Shown here: in pieces, positions 1 through 6,085 of the stretch
Numbering within the stretch: position 1 is the first letter of the stretch
How the letters are laid out: every line of letters starts with the position of its first letter
DNA from: Moraxella equi
Lineage (GTDB): Bacteria > Pseudomonadota > Gammaproteobacteria > Pseudomonadales > Moraxellaceae
Length of the DNA stretch: 6,396 nt
Assembly: GCF_002027555.1 (NCBI RefSeq)
Contig: NZ_MXAP01000139.1
Span: 1 to 6,396 of the forward strand
Reading direction: 5' to 3'
Translations under genes and position numbers: made by a program
The notes under the pieces: model-generated
What the model saw: the letters and a program-made list of their open reading frames with translations, nothing else
Databases searched by the model: none
What the model was told of the DNA's origin: nothing

Positions 1-92
1 TTCGGTTGGTATAGATAAAAGCGTTAAATGTTCATCTTATTTTATAAAAATGTTATCAATGGTAGGCACGCCCTATAATTCTCAAAGGTTAA

Positions 93-120
93 AAAACGAC
101 CATACACAGATGGTCGTTTT
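93..120 (-). terminator. Rho-independent terminator of pepA (works on either strand)
   Basis: An 11-bp perfect inverted repeat (AAAACGACCAT / ATGGTCGTTTT) encloses a 6-base loop at 104-109. Read on the minus strand it is followed by a run of T residues, and it lies 20 bases past the pepA stop codon. The A/T flanks are symmetrical, so it could also stop transcription entering from the left on the plus strand. Positions 1-92 left of it show no convincing gene. Confidence 0.9.
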
Positions 121-139
121 GAATGATGGACTGTGGGGA

Positions 140-1630
140 TTAGTCTGCTTGTCCCACTAAGTAACGCATGAGCATGGGTACAGGGCGACCGCTTGCTCCT
201 TTGTTGTCGCCACCTGACCATGCTGTGCCTGCGATGTCTAAGTGAGCCCATGCTTGACCTTCTTTGATAAAGCGTTGCAAGAAGCACGCTGCCGTGATAG
301 AACCGCCTTCACGTCCGCCGATGTTTTGGACGTCTGCAAAGGTGGATTTGAGCTGTTCATCATAGGCATCATCTAGAGGCATTTGCCATACTAGGTCGCC
401 TGTGTACTCGCCTGCTTCTTCTAGGGCGAACAGCGTGTCTTCGTCATTACAATACAACCCTGAACGCACTCCACCCAGGGCAATCACGCACGCCCCTGTC
501 AGGGTTGCGGCATCGATGATGGTGCGTGGCTTGTAGTTGTCTTGGACGTAGCACAGGGCGTCACACAGCACCAGACGACCTTCGGCATCGGTGTTTAGAA
601 TCTCAACACTCATGCCGTTCATGGCGGTTACGATGTCTGATGGGCGAGTGGCTTTGCCCGATGGCATGTTCTCAGCACAGGCAAGCACCACGACCATGTC
701 TAGTGGCAGGCGAGCTTCACACACCGCTTTGATGGTGCCAAGCATGGCAGCTGCTCCGCCCATGTCGTATTTCATCTCATCCATGCCTGCTGATGGTTTT
801 AGTGAGATACCGCCTGTGTCAAAGGTAATGCCTTTGCCGACTAGGGCGATGGGGTCTTTTAGTTTGCTCTTTTTCTTGCCTGATTTGCCGTGGTATTCGA
901 TGATTGCCAGTTTGCCTTCGTTATCAGAGCCTTGTGAGACTGCCAAGAAACAGCCCATGCCCAGTTTTTTCATCTCTTTTTCGCCAAGCACACTCACACT
1001 GACCACGTCTTTGTAGTCTTTGCCCAGTTTTTCGGCAACTTTGGCAAGCTCAGCAGGGGTCATGATGTTGGGGGCGTCATTGGCGACATCACGAGCCAAG
1101 CTCTGCCCGATGTGTGTGGCAGTAGCGATGGCTAGGGCGTTTTCGTAGTCGGCTTTGGCGTCTTTGGTGTTGATAAATTCAACAGCAGATAGGGCGATTT
1201 TGTCGCCTTTTTTGGATTTGTAGGGTTCAAAGCGGTATTCGGCATGCAGTAAGGCATTGACAAACTGTCCAAAATGCTTTTGGCAAATGACATCGCCCCA
1301 CGCCACGACCGCAGATTTGCTGTTTTTGATGGTGTTAAAGGTGGCTTTACCCAGTTTTGGCATTTGCCCTGCCAGCTTGTCCAGCGAGCCTGTACCAATC
1401 ACGCTGATGACATGTCCGTCATCAATGCCATAATCGGTCACGCTCTCACCGACCGAGCCTTTAAAGCCACTGGCTTTGATGAGTGCGTTGGCACGGTCTA
1501 GGTGACCGCTGTCAAGGTTGCCCAAAATCTTGGCGTCGCTGTCGGCAAAGACGACCAGATGGGGCTGGGCTTTGGTTTTTTTGGGGCTAAGCTTGTCGCT
1601 GACGCTTAGGTTTAGGGTAGATACAGACAT
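140..1630 (-). CDS. pepA: Leucyl aminopeptidase (cytosol aminopeptidase, M17 family)
   Basis: A cytoplasmic two-metal exopeptidase that removes N-terminal residues, leucine preferred, from peptides. It works in peptide turnover as a hexamer in known members. The 496 residues match the usual length of about 500. The N-terminal half (about 1-165) is variable, as in the family, and the catalytic domain fills the rest. The M17 signature NTDAEGRL is at 346-353. All metal and catalytic residues are visible: K266, D271, D289, D348 and E350 as ligands, K278 and R352 as catalytic residues. Each sits four positions before its E. coli PepA equivalent, so the enzyme should be active. The ATG at 1628-1630 has AGGAG five bases upstream. 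The gene is monocistronic, with its own promoter and terminator. E. coli PepA also binds DNA (Xer recombination, carAB control); nothing here shows whether this one does. Confidence 0.97.
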   Translation of the reverse strand: MSVSTLNLSVSDKLSPKKTKAQPHLVVFADSDAKILGNLDSGHLDRANALIKASGFKGSVGESVTDYGIDDGHVISVIGTGSLDKLAGQMPKLGKATFNTIKNSKSAVVAWGDVICQKHFGQFVNALLHAEYRFEPYKSKKGDKIALSAVEFINTKDAKADYENALAIATATHIGQSLARDVANDAPNIMTPAELAKVAEKLGKDYKDVVSVSVLGEKEMKKLGMGCFLAVSQGSDNEGKLAIIEYHGKSGKKKSKLKDPIALVGKGITFDTGGISLKPSAGMDEMKYDMGGAAAMLGTIKAVCEARLPLDMVVVLACAENMPSGKATRPSDIVTAMNGMSVEILNTDAEGRLVLCDALCYVQDNYKPRTIIDAATLTGACVIALGGVRSGLYCNDEDTLFALEEAGEYTGDLVWQMPLDDAYDEQLKSTFADVQNIGGREGGSITAACFLQRFIKEGQAWAHLDIAGTAWSGGDNKGASGRPVPMLMRYLVGQAD

Positions 1631-1635
1631 ACAAA

Positions 1636-1640
1636 CTCCT
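1636..1640 (-). promoter_or_regulatory. Ribosome binding site of pepA
   Basis: AGGAG on the minus strand, five bases before the ATG at 1628-1630. It fixes the pepA start. Confidence 0.85.
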
Positions 1641-1669
1641 TGTTTGTGAGTGGGGAAGGGATTGTTTAA

Positions 1670-1678
1670 ATTTTAGCA
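1670..1678 (-). promoter_or_regulatory. Extended -10 promoter for pepA
   Basis: On the minus strand TGCTAAAAT gives an extended -10 (TG, one base, TAAAAT, five of six to consensus). It predicts a transcript start about 33 bases before the pepA ATG. No good -35 hexamer lies 16-18 bases upstream, which extended -10 promoters tolerate. The call rests on sequence match only. Confidence 0.55.
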
Positions 1679-1836
1679 CATTTTTGGGGGTTTGGGCATG
1701 GGTTGGGTGATTGATTACAAAAAATATGGATGGGATGACACGGCTAAACAAACTAGGATGGATTGAGAGTGGATTGATTGGGAATGGATGGCTTGGTTTA
1801 TCAAATGGCATTTTTTATGATACAAGTGATGACATA

Positions 1837-1865
1837 TTTACAATGCAGTAAAAAATAGAGATAAT
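1837..1865 (+). promoter_or_regulatory. Sigma-70 promoter for the WG-repeat gene
   Basis: TTTACA (1837-1842, five of six to the -35 consensus) and GATAAT (1860-1865, five of six to the -10) are separated by exactly 17 bases. Transcription should start near 1872, giving a leader of about 85 bases before the ATG at 1958. This excludes the upstream GTG at 1868 as the start. Confidence 0.65.
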
Positions 1866-1945
1866 GAGTGGTGTTTATCAACTTTATAAAAATCTATTTT
1901 AGGATAACTTGGGCAACCATACGCCAACCCCTAACTTTAATCATC

Positions 1946-1952
1946 AAAGGAG
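1946..1952 (+). promoter_or_regulatory. Ribosome binding site that sets the WG-repeat gene start
   Basis: AAAGGAG lies five bases before ATG 1958 and eight before ATG 1961, which are tandem start codons in the same frame. It favours these over the GTG at 1868, which would add 30 residues and has no such site. Confidence 0.85.
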
Positions 1953-1957
1953 CTGTG

Positions 1958-3799
1958 ATGATGACTTTGACACCGACAGTTAAATTTGTATCCAAATTTG
2001 TAATCAAGCCCATAACTTTATCAGTGCTGACCTTGCTCACGGGGTACGCCCATTCGGCACCCTTGTACATGGATTATGTCGTCAAAAATCCCAAATACGA
2101 AAGCCACATGCCCTACGACACCATTCATGGCGTGATGGGCGAAGATGGTAAGGTCATCATCCCTGCGATTTATGAATCCGTCAAGCTAACATACGATGAC
2201 GACCAAACCTATCTGTTGGGGGTTAATCCCTATGCCACAGAGCAGGTCATTCATCGATTTGATGAGGCGGGTCATAAGATTGAGACGCTTGATAATCATT
2301 CGATGGGCGGGGGTGTAATGATACTGCCCTTTACGCTTGAACCGAATGAGGGGGCTAGTGAAGACAGTAAGAAGTTTTTTGAAGAGATGGAGTCAATATT
2401 TGAAGAGCGAACTGCCCATTTGTCTGATGATAGCGAATCGGAGAAAAAGGCTATCGCTCGGAATCTATTTTTTGAGATGGTGACCAAAAACAGCCATTTG
2501 GTCAATCACGCCACAGGCGAGAGGGTGGATTTGTCCGATAAGGACATCGCTCAGTTACAGCTCATGCTTTTGGATAATGAATTAAAACACCAAATCATCC
2601 CCGCCCGCAGTACAAAAAATAACCTGTGGGGCTATGTCAATCCTCAAGCCCAGTGGGTCATCGAGCCGATGTATGACAGTATCAATGACGAGTCTAGCGA
2701 CTGGCAAAGAATTGATGGCTTTGATGAGATATTGGGCGTGTATAGAAATGAAGACTTAGAAAAAGAAGATTTTGGGTGTATGGGTTTGATTGACATTCAT
2801 GGTAAAAAGCGTGGCGATGTGTTTAGAAATATGTATTACTCGCACGAGGGTTATGCCATTGCCACGTCATGTCAACGTGGGGTGAATGAGTGGGAGTCTG
2901 ATTATGAAGGTATCATCAATCAGCATGGACAGTGGCTCGTCAAACTGCATGGCGATTTAAAGGTGCGGACATTGCCTGATAAAGATGGTTATTTTGTGGT
3001 TGAAAACAGCAAAACTGATAAAGAAGGTATCATGCACATCTTAGGCAAATGGATAATCCCTGCCGAGTACTATTTTCCCAATAAAAACATCAGTCACAAT
3101 CACCAATCTGCTGTTGATTCGCCTTTATTTGACGCCCAAGAACTCATCGCTGTCAAAAAAGACAAGCAAGACAGCCATTACGGGTTCATGAACAAAGAAG
3201 GGGTGTGGGTGATGGATGATGTTCTGCCTGTTGGCGAGACGGTGTTTTATGACATGAACAGTTACCGCTTTGATGGGCATGGATTTGCCTACGGGCGGCT
3301 GGCGGGAGCGTGTGATTGCCGTGTGGTATTTGATGTGCAGGGCAGGCAGGTCTTTACTCATCAGGGCAATTATGGCGATTTTAACGAACAAGGCTATGCC
3401 CCCTTTGTGGCGGATGGCACGAACGTCATGCAAATCATTGACAAACATGGTCAATTCATCACCGAACCGATATTTAACAATAACATCACCAAACTTCATC
3501 AATACAATGTCTTTTCGTGGGCGGATGACGGGGCAAAACAGCAGGGCAGGCTACACCCCTTGGAGCGACTACAAGATAATACTGAGCTGTCGGGGGTCAT
3601 CAATCATAAAGGCGATGTCATCATTCCTGCCTTATACAAAGACATAGAGCTGTGGGATGAGTATGTCATCGTTACAACCGATGACGGTCAGTATGGTGTG
3701 CTGTCTTATGAGAACAAATGGCTCATCAAGCCCCAAGCTCATCGCCTAAAACCGATGAATTCGGGGGTGTATTTTGGCGAGTTGTCGTTTGGGCTTTAA
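1958..3799 (+). CDS. Probable exported WG-repeat protein
   Basis: The 613 residues begin with a Sec-type signal: lysines at 9, 13 and 17, a hydrophobic core at about 18-30, and likely cleavage after GYA (31) or AHSA (34). The rest is built of WG (KWG-type) beta repeats of the form G-x5-G-x-[VW]-I-x-P-x-[YF]. I count about ten, starting near 58, 224, 276, 318, 357, 409, 454, 490, 546 and 580. The best are at 58-74, 224-240, 490-505 and 546-560; several have lost the Trp-Gly pair. A charged, probably helical insert (about 131-180) separates the first two. C274, C305, C452 and C454 could form disulfides outside the cytoplasm. Such repeats usually mediate binding and no catalytic motif is visible. 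It has its own promoter; a LysR gene follows 20 bases after its stop. The specific function is unknown. Confidence 0.85.
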   Translation: MMTLTPTVKFVSKFVIKPITLSVLTLLTGYAHSAPLYMDYVVKNPKYESHMPYDTIHGVMGEDGKVIIPAIYESVKLTYDDDQTYLLGVNPYATEQVIHRFDEAGHKIETLDNHSMGGGVMILPFTLEPNEGASEDSKKFFEEMESIFEERTAHLSDDSESEKKAIARNLFFEMVTKNSHLVNHATGERVDLSDKDIAQLQLMLLDNELKHQIIPARSTKNNLWGYVNPQAQWVIEPMYDSINDESSDWQRIDGFDEILGVYRNEDLEKEDFGCMGLIDIHGKKRGDVFRNMYYSHEGYAIATSCQRGVNEWESDYEGIINQHGQWLVKLHGDLKVRTLPDKDGYFVVENSKTDKEGIMHILGKWIIPAEYYFPNKNISHNHQSAVDSPLFDAQELIAVKKDKQDSHYGFMNKEGVWVMDDVLPVGETVFYDMNSYRFDGHGFAYGRLAGACDCRVVFDVQGRQVFTHQGNYGDFNEQGYAPFVADGTNVMQIIDKHGQFITEPIFNNNITKLHQYNVFSWADDGAKQQGRLHPLERLQDNTELSGVINHKGDVIIPALYKDIELWDEYVIVTTDDGQYGVLSYENKWLIKPQAHRLKPMNSGVYFGELSFGL

Positions 3800-3819
3800 G
3801 GGTATCTGTGGATGATGTT

Positions 3820-4722
3820 ATGATTGATGTTAGCGTATCACAGCTTAGTGCTTTTATCCATCTTGCTAAAACAGGGAGTATGAGTCAGTCTGCCCATGCA
3901 TTGGGCATTTCACAGCCGACTTTGTCTCGGCATATTGCCAGTTTAGAAAATATACTTGGGCAGGTGCTGATTGACCGTACCCACCGCCCAATGAGACTTA
4001 CCGAAGCTGGCGAGTTTTTCTTTGAACATCTCCAAAAAAGCGTGGGCGAGCTTAATGAGCTTATCCTGCTTACCCAAAAATTTGGCAAAACCGCCCACAG
4101 CCTTACCATCGGCTTTGTGGCGTCAGTTTTGTATGGGCGACTGCCTGAGATTATCGGTCAGCTAAAACAGCACCTGCCAAACCTTGACATTCGCTTGACT
4201 GAGATAAGCTCAAATGAGCAAATGCACGCCCTAAAAACAGGGCAAATTGACGTGGGCTTTGGGCGGTTTTTGTCGTCAGATGGGTTCATTCGCCAAACTT
4301 TTTTGACAGACGAAAAGCTCATGGTTGCTCTGCCGATGACTCATGTGCTTGCCAAGCAGTCGCAACTCCCCCTAAAAACATTCGCCCAAGAGACACTTAT
4401 CACCTATCATCGCACGCCTTTGGTGGTGGGCGAAAAAACCCTTGACCCATTACTCAACATCTTTTATCAAAAAAACATCAATCCCAAATCCAAAAAACAC
4501 GCCCGAGACATTCAAATCGCCCTAGGACTCGTGTCAGCAGGCGAAGGCATGACGCTTGTCCCTGAGAGCCTGACCACCGTCCGCAGTCATCAAATCGCCT
4601 ACATACCCCTAGCCGACCATGTCGTCTCGCCCATTTATCTGAATACGCTTGCCACCGCCCAAAATCCGCACATATCGGCACTATTAAACGCCATTCATGC
4701 CGTGTACGATGATAATTTGTAA
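3820..4722 (+). CDS. LysR-type transcriptional regulator, CatM/BenM-like
   Basis: At 300 residues this has the family's full length. The N-terminal winged helix-turn-helix (about 5-64) carries the typical ALGISQPTLSRHIASLE (27-43), followed by a linker helix (about 65-90) and a two-lobed effector domain (about 95-300). GFVASVLYG (98-106), DVGFGR (144-149), IQIALGLVSAGEGMTLVP (231-248) and the PIYL strand (271-274) resemble Acinetobacter BenM and CatM, which sense cis,cis-muconate or benzoate. S102 would match the muconate-contacting Ser99 of BenM, and a Ser replaces its Thr128 (from memory). No aromatic catabolism genes are nearby, so effector and targets are unknown. I chose ATG 3820, which has only a weak GGA upstream; GTG 3808 with AAGGG five bases upstream would add four residues. 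It may be co-transcribed with the WG-repeat gene. Confidence 0.9.
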   Translation: MIDVSVSQLSAFIHLAKTGSMSQSAHALGISQPTLSRHIASLENILGQVLIDRTHRPMRLTEAGEFFFEHLQKSVGELNELILLTQKFGKTAHSLTIGFVASVLYGRLPEIIGQLKQHLPNLDIRLTEISSNEQMHALKTGQIDVGFGRFLSSDGFIRQTFLTDEKLMVALPMTHVLAKQSQLPLKTFAQETLITYHRTPLVVGEKTLDPLLNIFYQKNINPKSKKHARDIQIALGLVSAGEGMTLVPESLTTVRSHQIAYIPLADHVVSPIYLNTLATAQNPHISALLNAIHAVYDDNL

Positions 4723-4769
4723 CAAAATATGTCAAAACAATAAGAATTATTCTTGACCTGTCAAATAAC

Positions 4770-4838
4770 TATGCAAAAAATTAATAAAACAGGTGTAGAT
4801 TATGTTATTTTTGGCAAATTGTATGCAGTTTTTGCATA
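4770..4838. repeat. TATGCA/TGCATA dyads, operator-like
   Basis: TATGCA at 4822-4827 and TGCATA at 4833-4838 form a perfect dyad with a 5-base centre, 17 bases in all. A third copy, inside TATGCAAAAA at 4770-4779, is a perfect 10-bp inverted match to TTTTTGCATA at 4829-4838. The arrangement resembles a dimeric repressor site with an outlying half-site. No gene starts here, and the DNA is A+T-rich, so chance is possible. Confidence 0.4.
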
Positions 4839-4900
4839 ATATTAGTATTTTTAATAAAAAATTTTATAAAAATTAAAAAAATATAAGATAAAGACAAATG

Positions 4901-5038
4901 GATTTTTTGTGGGTATTGATGCCCGCCGCGAAAAATCTCGCTCATTTTTGCAATAAATCCCTTCATTAACTTCTTGCACTGGGTGCAACACCCTTTCATT
5001 TGTGGCTTAGGTAGGGTCAGATAATTTCTTTTATATTC
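4901..5038 (-). repeat. Possible decayed dispersed intergenic repeat
   Basis: After the stop codon of the ADP-ribosyltransferase gene the same minus-strand frame stays open and reads protein-like: YLTLPKPQMKG, then KGFIAKMSEIFR. At the CGCGGCGGGC run the sense passes to the next frame, which gives AGINTHKKS. Removing one G yields a continuous MSEIFRAGINTHKKS. I recall the string FRAGIN recurring in short hypothetical proteins of Moraxella and Neisseria, where it marks a repeated intergenic sequence, not a real gene. The segment also carries a hairpin (GATTTTT 4901-4907 with AAAAATC 4931-4937) and the overlapping stems TTGCAC/GTGCAA (4974-4988) and GGGTG/CACCC (4981-4993). The repeat identity is from memory and unverified. 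Confidence 0.35.
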
Positions 5039-5521
5039 CTACCTAACAACCAAATAATTCACAAACCCCATATCGTCCACATAGCTGACCGCACGAAAGC
5101 CCAATGCATCAGCTATTCTGCCCCTTAACCGCCAAATTTCACTGTCATACTCATTTTCATCACCAAAATATTCACCCCTAAAACGAGGGATAAGATGAGG
5201 TAGAATTTCATGAGTGTTGTGTTGGTAGGCAACAACAAAGGTGATTTGTTTGGCAAGAGTGTCATCGTCTATTTTAAGCTCTTTTTTGATGACTTCTACC
5301 GCTTTATCCCCAACCAAATCTTGATTGTTAGCAATTTCTTTGATGGGTATGCGGTAGCTGTGCAAATATTCGCCATAACGCTTGGCAATTTCTTTGTTTT
5401 GTGTGGCACAAATGCCATCATAGCGATTGGCAGACCGAGTGCGTCCGATAAGCAAGCTGCCGTTTTTGATTTTGACTTTGGTTTTATTAAAACTGCCGTG
5501 ATATAGGGTAAGATCGTTCAT
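5039..5521 (-). CDS. Small ADP-ribosyltransferase-like protein, AcrIF11-like candidate anti-CRISPR
   Basis: The 160 residues have the layout of a single-domain ADP-ribosyltransferase, an enzyme moving ADP-ribose from NAD to a target. LTLYHGS (4-10) is the usual first strand with the NAD-contacting His8; YDGICATQNKEIAKRYGEY (34-52) matches the second strand and the helix placing a Tyr near NAD; RLRGRIADALGF (131-142) and AVSYVDDMG (144-152) form the end. From memory, AcrIF11 of Pseudomonas (132 residues) has LFHGSY, HGETLH, LQRLRGVLAVRLGY and VEMEDEHG at matching places, and its important D115 would align with D149. The 28 extra residues fall mainly in two places: before the second strand and in the middle (about 75-125). 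ATG 5519-5521 is the first possible start because an in-frame TGA precedes it, yet no ribosome site is visible. It has its own promoter. No signal peptide, so cytoplasmic. The fold is fairly secure; anti-CRISPR, toxin or phage enzyme is undecided. Confidence 0.75.
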   Translation of the reverse strand: MNDLTLYHGSFNKTKVKIKNGSLLIGRTRSANRYDGICATQNKEIAKRYGEYLHSYRIPIKEIANNQDLVGDKAVEVIKKELKIDDDTLAKQITFVVAYQHNTHEILPHLIPRFRGEYFGDENEYDSEIWRLRGRIADALGFRAVSYVDDMGFVNYLVVR

Positions 5522-5548
5522 TGTAAGATTTTTTGGTCAATTTGTCTC

Positions 5549-5577
5549 ATTATAGCAGGATAAAAAGCCAAAAACAA
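5549..5577 (-). promoter_or_regulatory. Strong extended -10 promoter of the ADP-ribosyltransferase-like gene
   Basis: On the minus strand TGCTATAAT (5549-5557) is a perfect extended -10. TTGTTT (5572-5577, three of six to consensus) lies 17 bases upstream as the -35 and overlaps the foot of the preceding terminator. The predicted start near 5542 leaves a leader of about 20 bases with no Shine-Dalgarno sequence. The gene therefore seems to be transcribed on its own. Confidence 0.75.
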
Positions 5578-5608
5578 AGCACCCCAAACTTTACACTTGG
5601 GGTGCTTT
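5576..5608 (-). terminator. Rho-independent terminator after the 148-residue gene
   Basis: A perfect 12-bp stem (AAAGCACCCCAA 5576-5587 with TTGGGGTGCTTT 5597-5608) encloses a 9-base loop. On the minus strand it is followed by GTTTTTGG. It begins 12 bases past the stop codon of the 148-residue gene and separates it from the ADP-ribosyltransferase-like gene. Confidence 0.88.
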
Positions 5609-5620
5609 TGCCCTACTTTG

Positions 5621-6067
5621 CTATTGCAAAAATTTGATAATCTCCACTAGCTTATCCTCGATATGGCGAATGACCAGTTTTTCGGCTTGGTTTTGTTTGT
5701 CAAAATCAAGGTTGATTTGATGTTCTGCCAATTTGTCTTTAATGAGCTTAAAGTAGATGTCAATCATCGTGGTGTCGGTTGGTTCTTGGATGGTTTCATC
5801 TTGCTTGGTGCTTGCCTGAGCAATCAAGGCGTATTTCTTTAAGCAAACATTCAATTCATCAAGGTTTTGGATTTCAAAGTTTTCAATGACTTCATTGCAC
5901 TCATCATCCTCCCAAACCGTCAAAAATACCTGCTTGTCAGTAACTTTGCCAATAATTAAATAACAGTTGACACCCCGAAACCAAAGTACGCCATCGTCCA
6001 TCTCGCAGTCAAAATCTACCACACCATACTCTTGAACATAGTTTGCAATCGCTTGAATATCTAACAT
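5621..6067 (-). CDS. Hypothetical acidic protein, 148 residues
   Basis: I do not recognise this protein. It is rich in Asp and Glu, has no signal peptide or membrane segment, and is probably cytoplasmic. Residues 1-85 look like a mixed alpha/beta domain with alternating hydrophobic strands (VLWFRGVNCYLIIG, QVFLTVWEDDE). A polar linker rich in Thr, Gln and Glu (about 86-100) leads to a charged helical end (about 101-148, many Lys and Glu, ending IIKFLQ). The ATG at 6065-6067 has AGAGG six bases upstream. It follows the right-edge gene closely and ends at a strong terminator, so the two probably form one operon. Size, acidity and position would suit an immunity protein or antitoxin for the upstream gene product, but no family match supports this. 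It has no recognisable helix-turn-helix, so it does not look like an anti-CRISPR-associated (Aca) regulator. Confidence 0.75.
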   Translation of the reverse strand: MLDIQAIANYVQEYGVVDFDCEMDDGVLWFRGVNCYLIIGKVTDKQVFLTVWEDDECNEVIENFEIQNLDELNVCLKKYALIAQASTKQDETIQEPTDTTMIDIYFKLIKDKLAEHQINLDFDKQNQAEKLVIRHIEDKLVEIIKFLQ

Positions 6068-6073
6068 TTTTAA

Positions 6074-6078
6074 CCTCT
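6074..6078 (-). promoter_or_regulatory. Ribosome binding site of the 148-residue gene
   Basis: AGAGG on the minus strand, six bases before the ATG at 6065-6067. It overlaps by one base the perfect dyad TTAAC-TT-GTTAA (6078-6089), which could be a regulatory site or chance. Confidence 0.7.
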
Positions 6079-6085
6079 TAACTTG

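Larger units (their letters stand above)
1631..1957. other. Divergent intergenic region between pepA and the WG-repeat gene
   Basis: These 327 bases hold the pepA ribosome site and promoter at the left and the promoter and leader of the WG-repeat gene at the right. Between about 1679 and 1830 I see no gene and no RNA structure. TGGAT occurs four times at 1727-1789 with irregular spacing, giving a low-complexity look. An open minus-strand frame across this part is rich in Pro, Ser and His, overlaps the pepA start and is not convincing. Confidence 0.6.
4723..5038. other. Convergent intergenic region, A+T-rich, no clear gene
   Basis: These 316 bases separate two convergent genes. Positions 4742-4754 form a small dyad (AAGAAT-T-ATTCTT) and 4753-4764 another (TTGAC-CT-GTCAA). 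From about 4839 to 4890 the DNA is nearly all A and T with phased A and T runs, probably curved. The right end (about 4901-5038) is less A+T-rich and looks like a decayed repeat. No strong terminator follows either gene. A minus-strand open frame (4805-4999, 64 codons) has a hydrophobic Lys/Ile/Phe-rich end typical of A+T-rich noise and is not called. Confidence 0.7.

Noticed and set aside
591..1016. Plus-strand open frame of 141 codons inside pepA
   Set aside because: Antisense shadow of the conserved aminopeptidase catalytic domain, with Ser/Pro/Met-rich composition and no ribosome site.
1727..1789. Four TGGAT copies as a tandem repeat or regulator array
   Set aside because: Spacings of 32, 11 and 15 bases are irregular and the motif is short; chance in a G/T-rich stretch explains it.
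1868..1957. Longer start (GTG 1868) for the WG-repeat protein
   Set aside because: It lies upstream of the predicted transcript start, has no ribosome site, and would bury the signal peptide behind 30 residues; ATG 1958 has AAAGGAG.
3125..3647. Open frames of 125 codons on each strand inside the WG-repeat gene
   Set aside because: Both are shadows of a continuous, repeat-bearing reading frame and have no start signals.
4805..4999. Minus-strand open frame of 64 codons in the convergent gap
   Set aside because: Its end is Lys/Ile/Phe-rich translation of near-pure A/T DNA, it lacks a ribosome site, and its start fits better as part of a decayed repeat.
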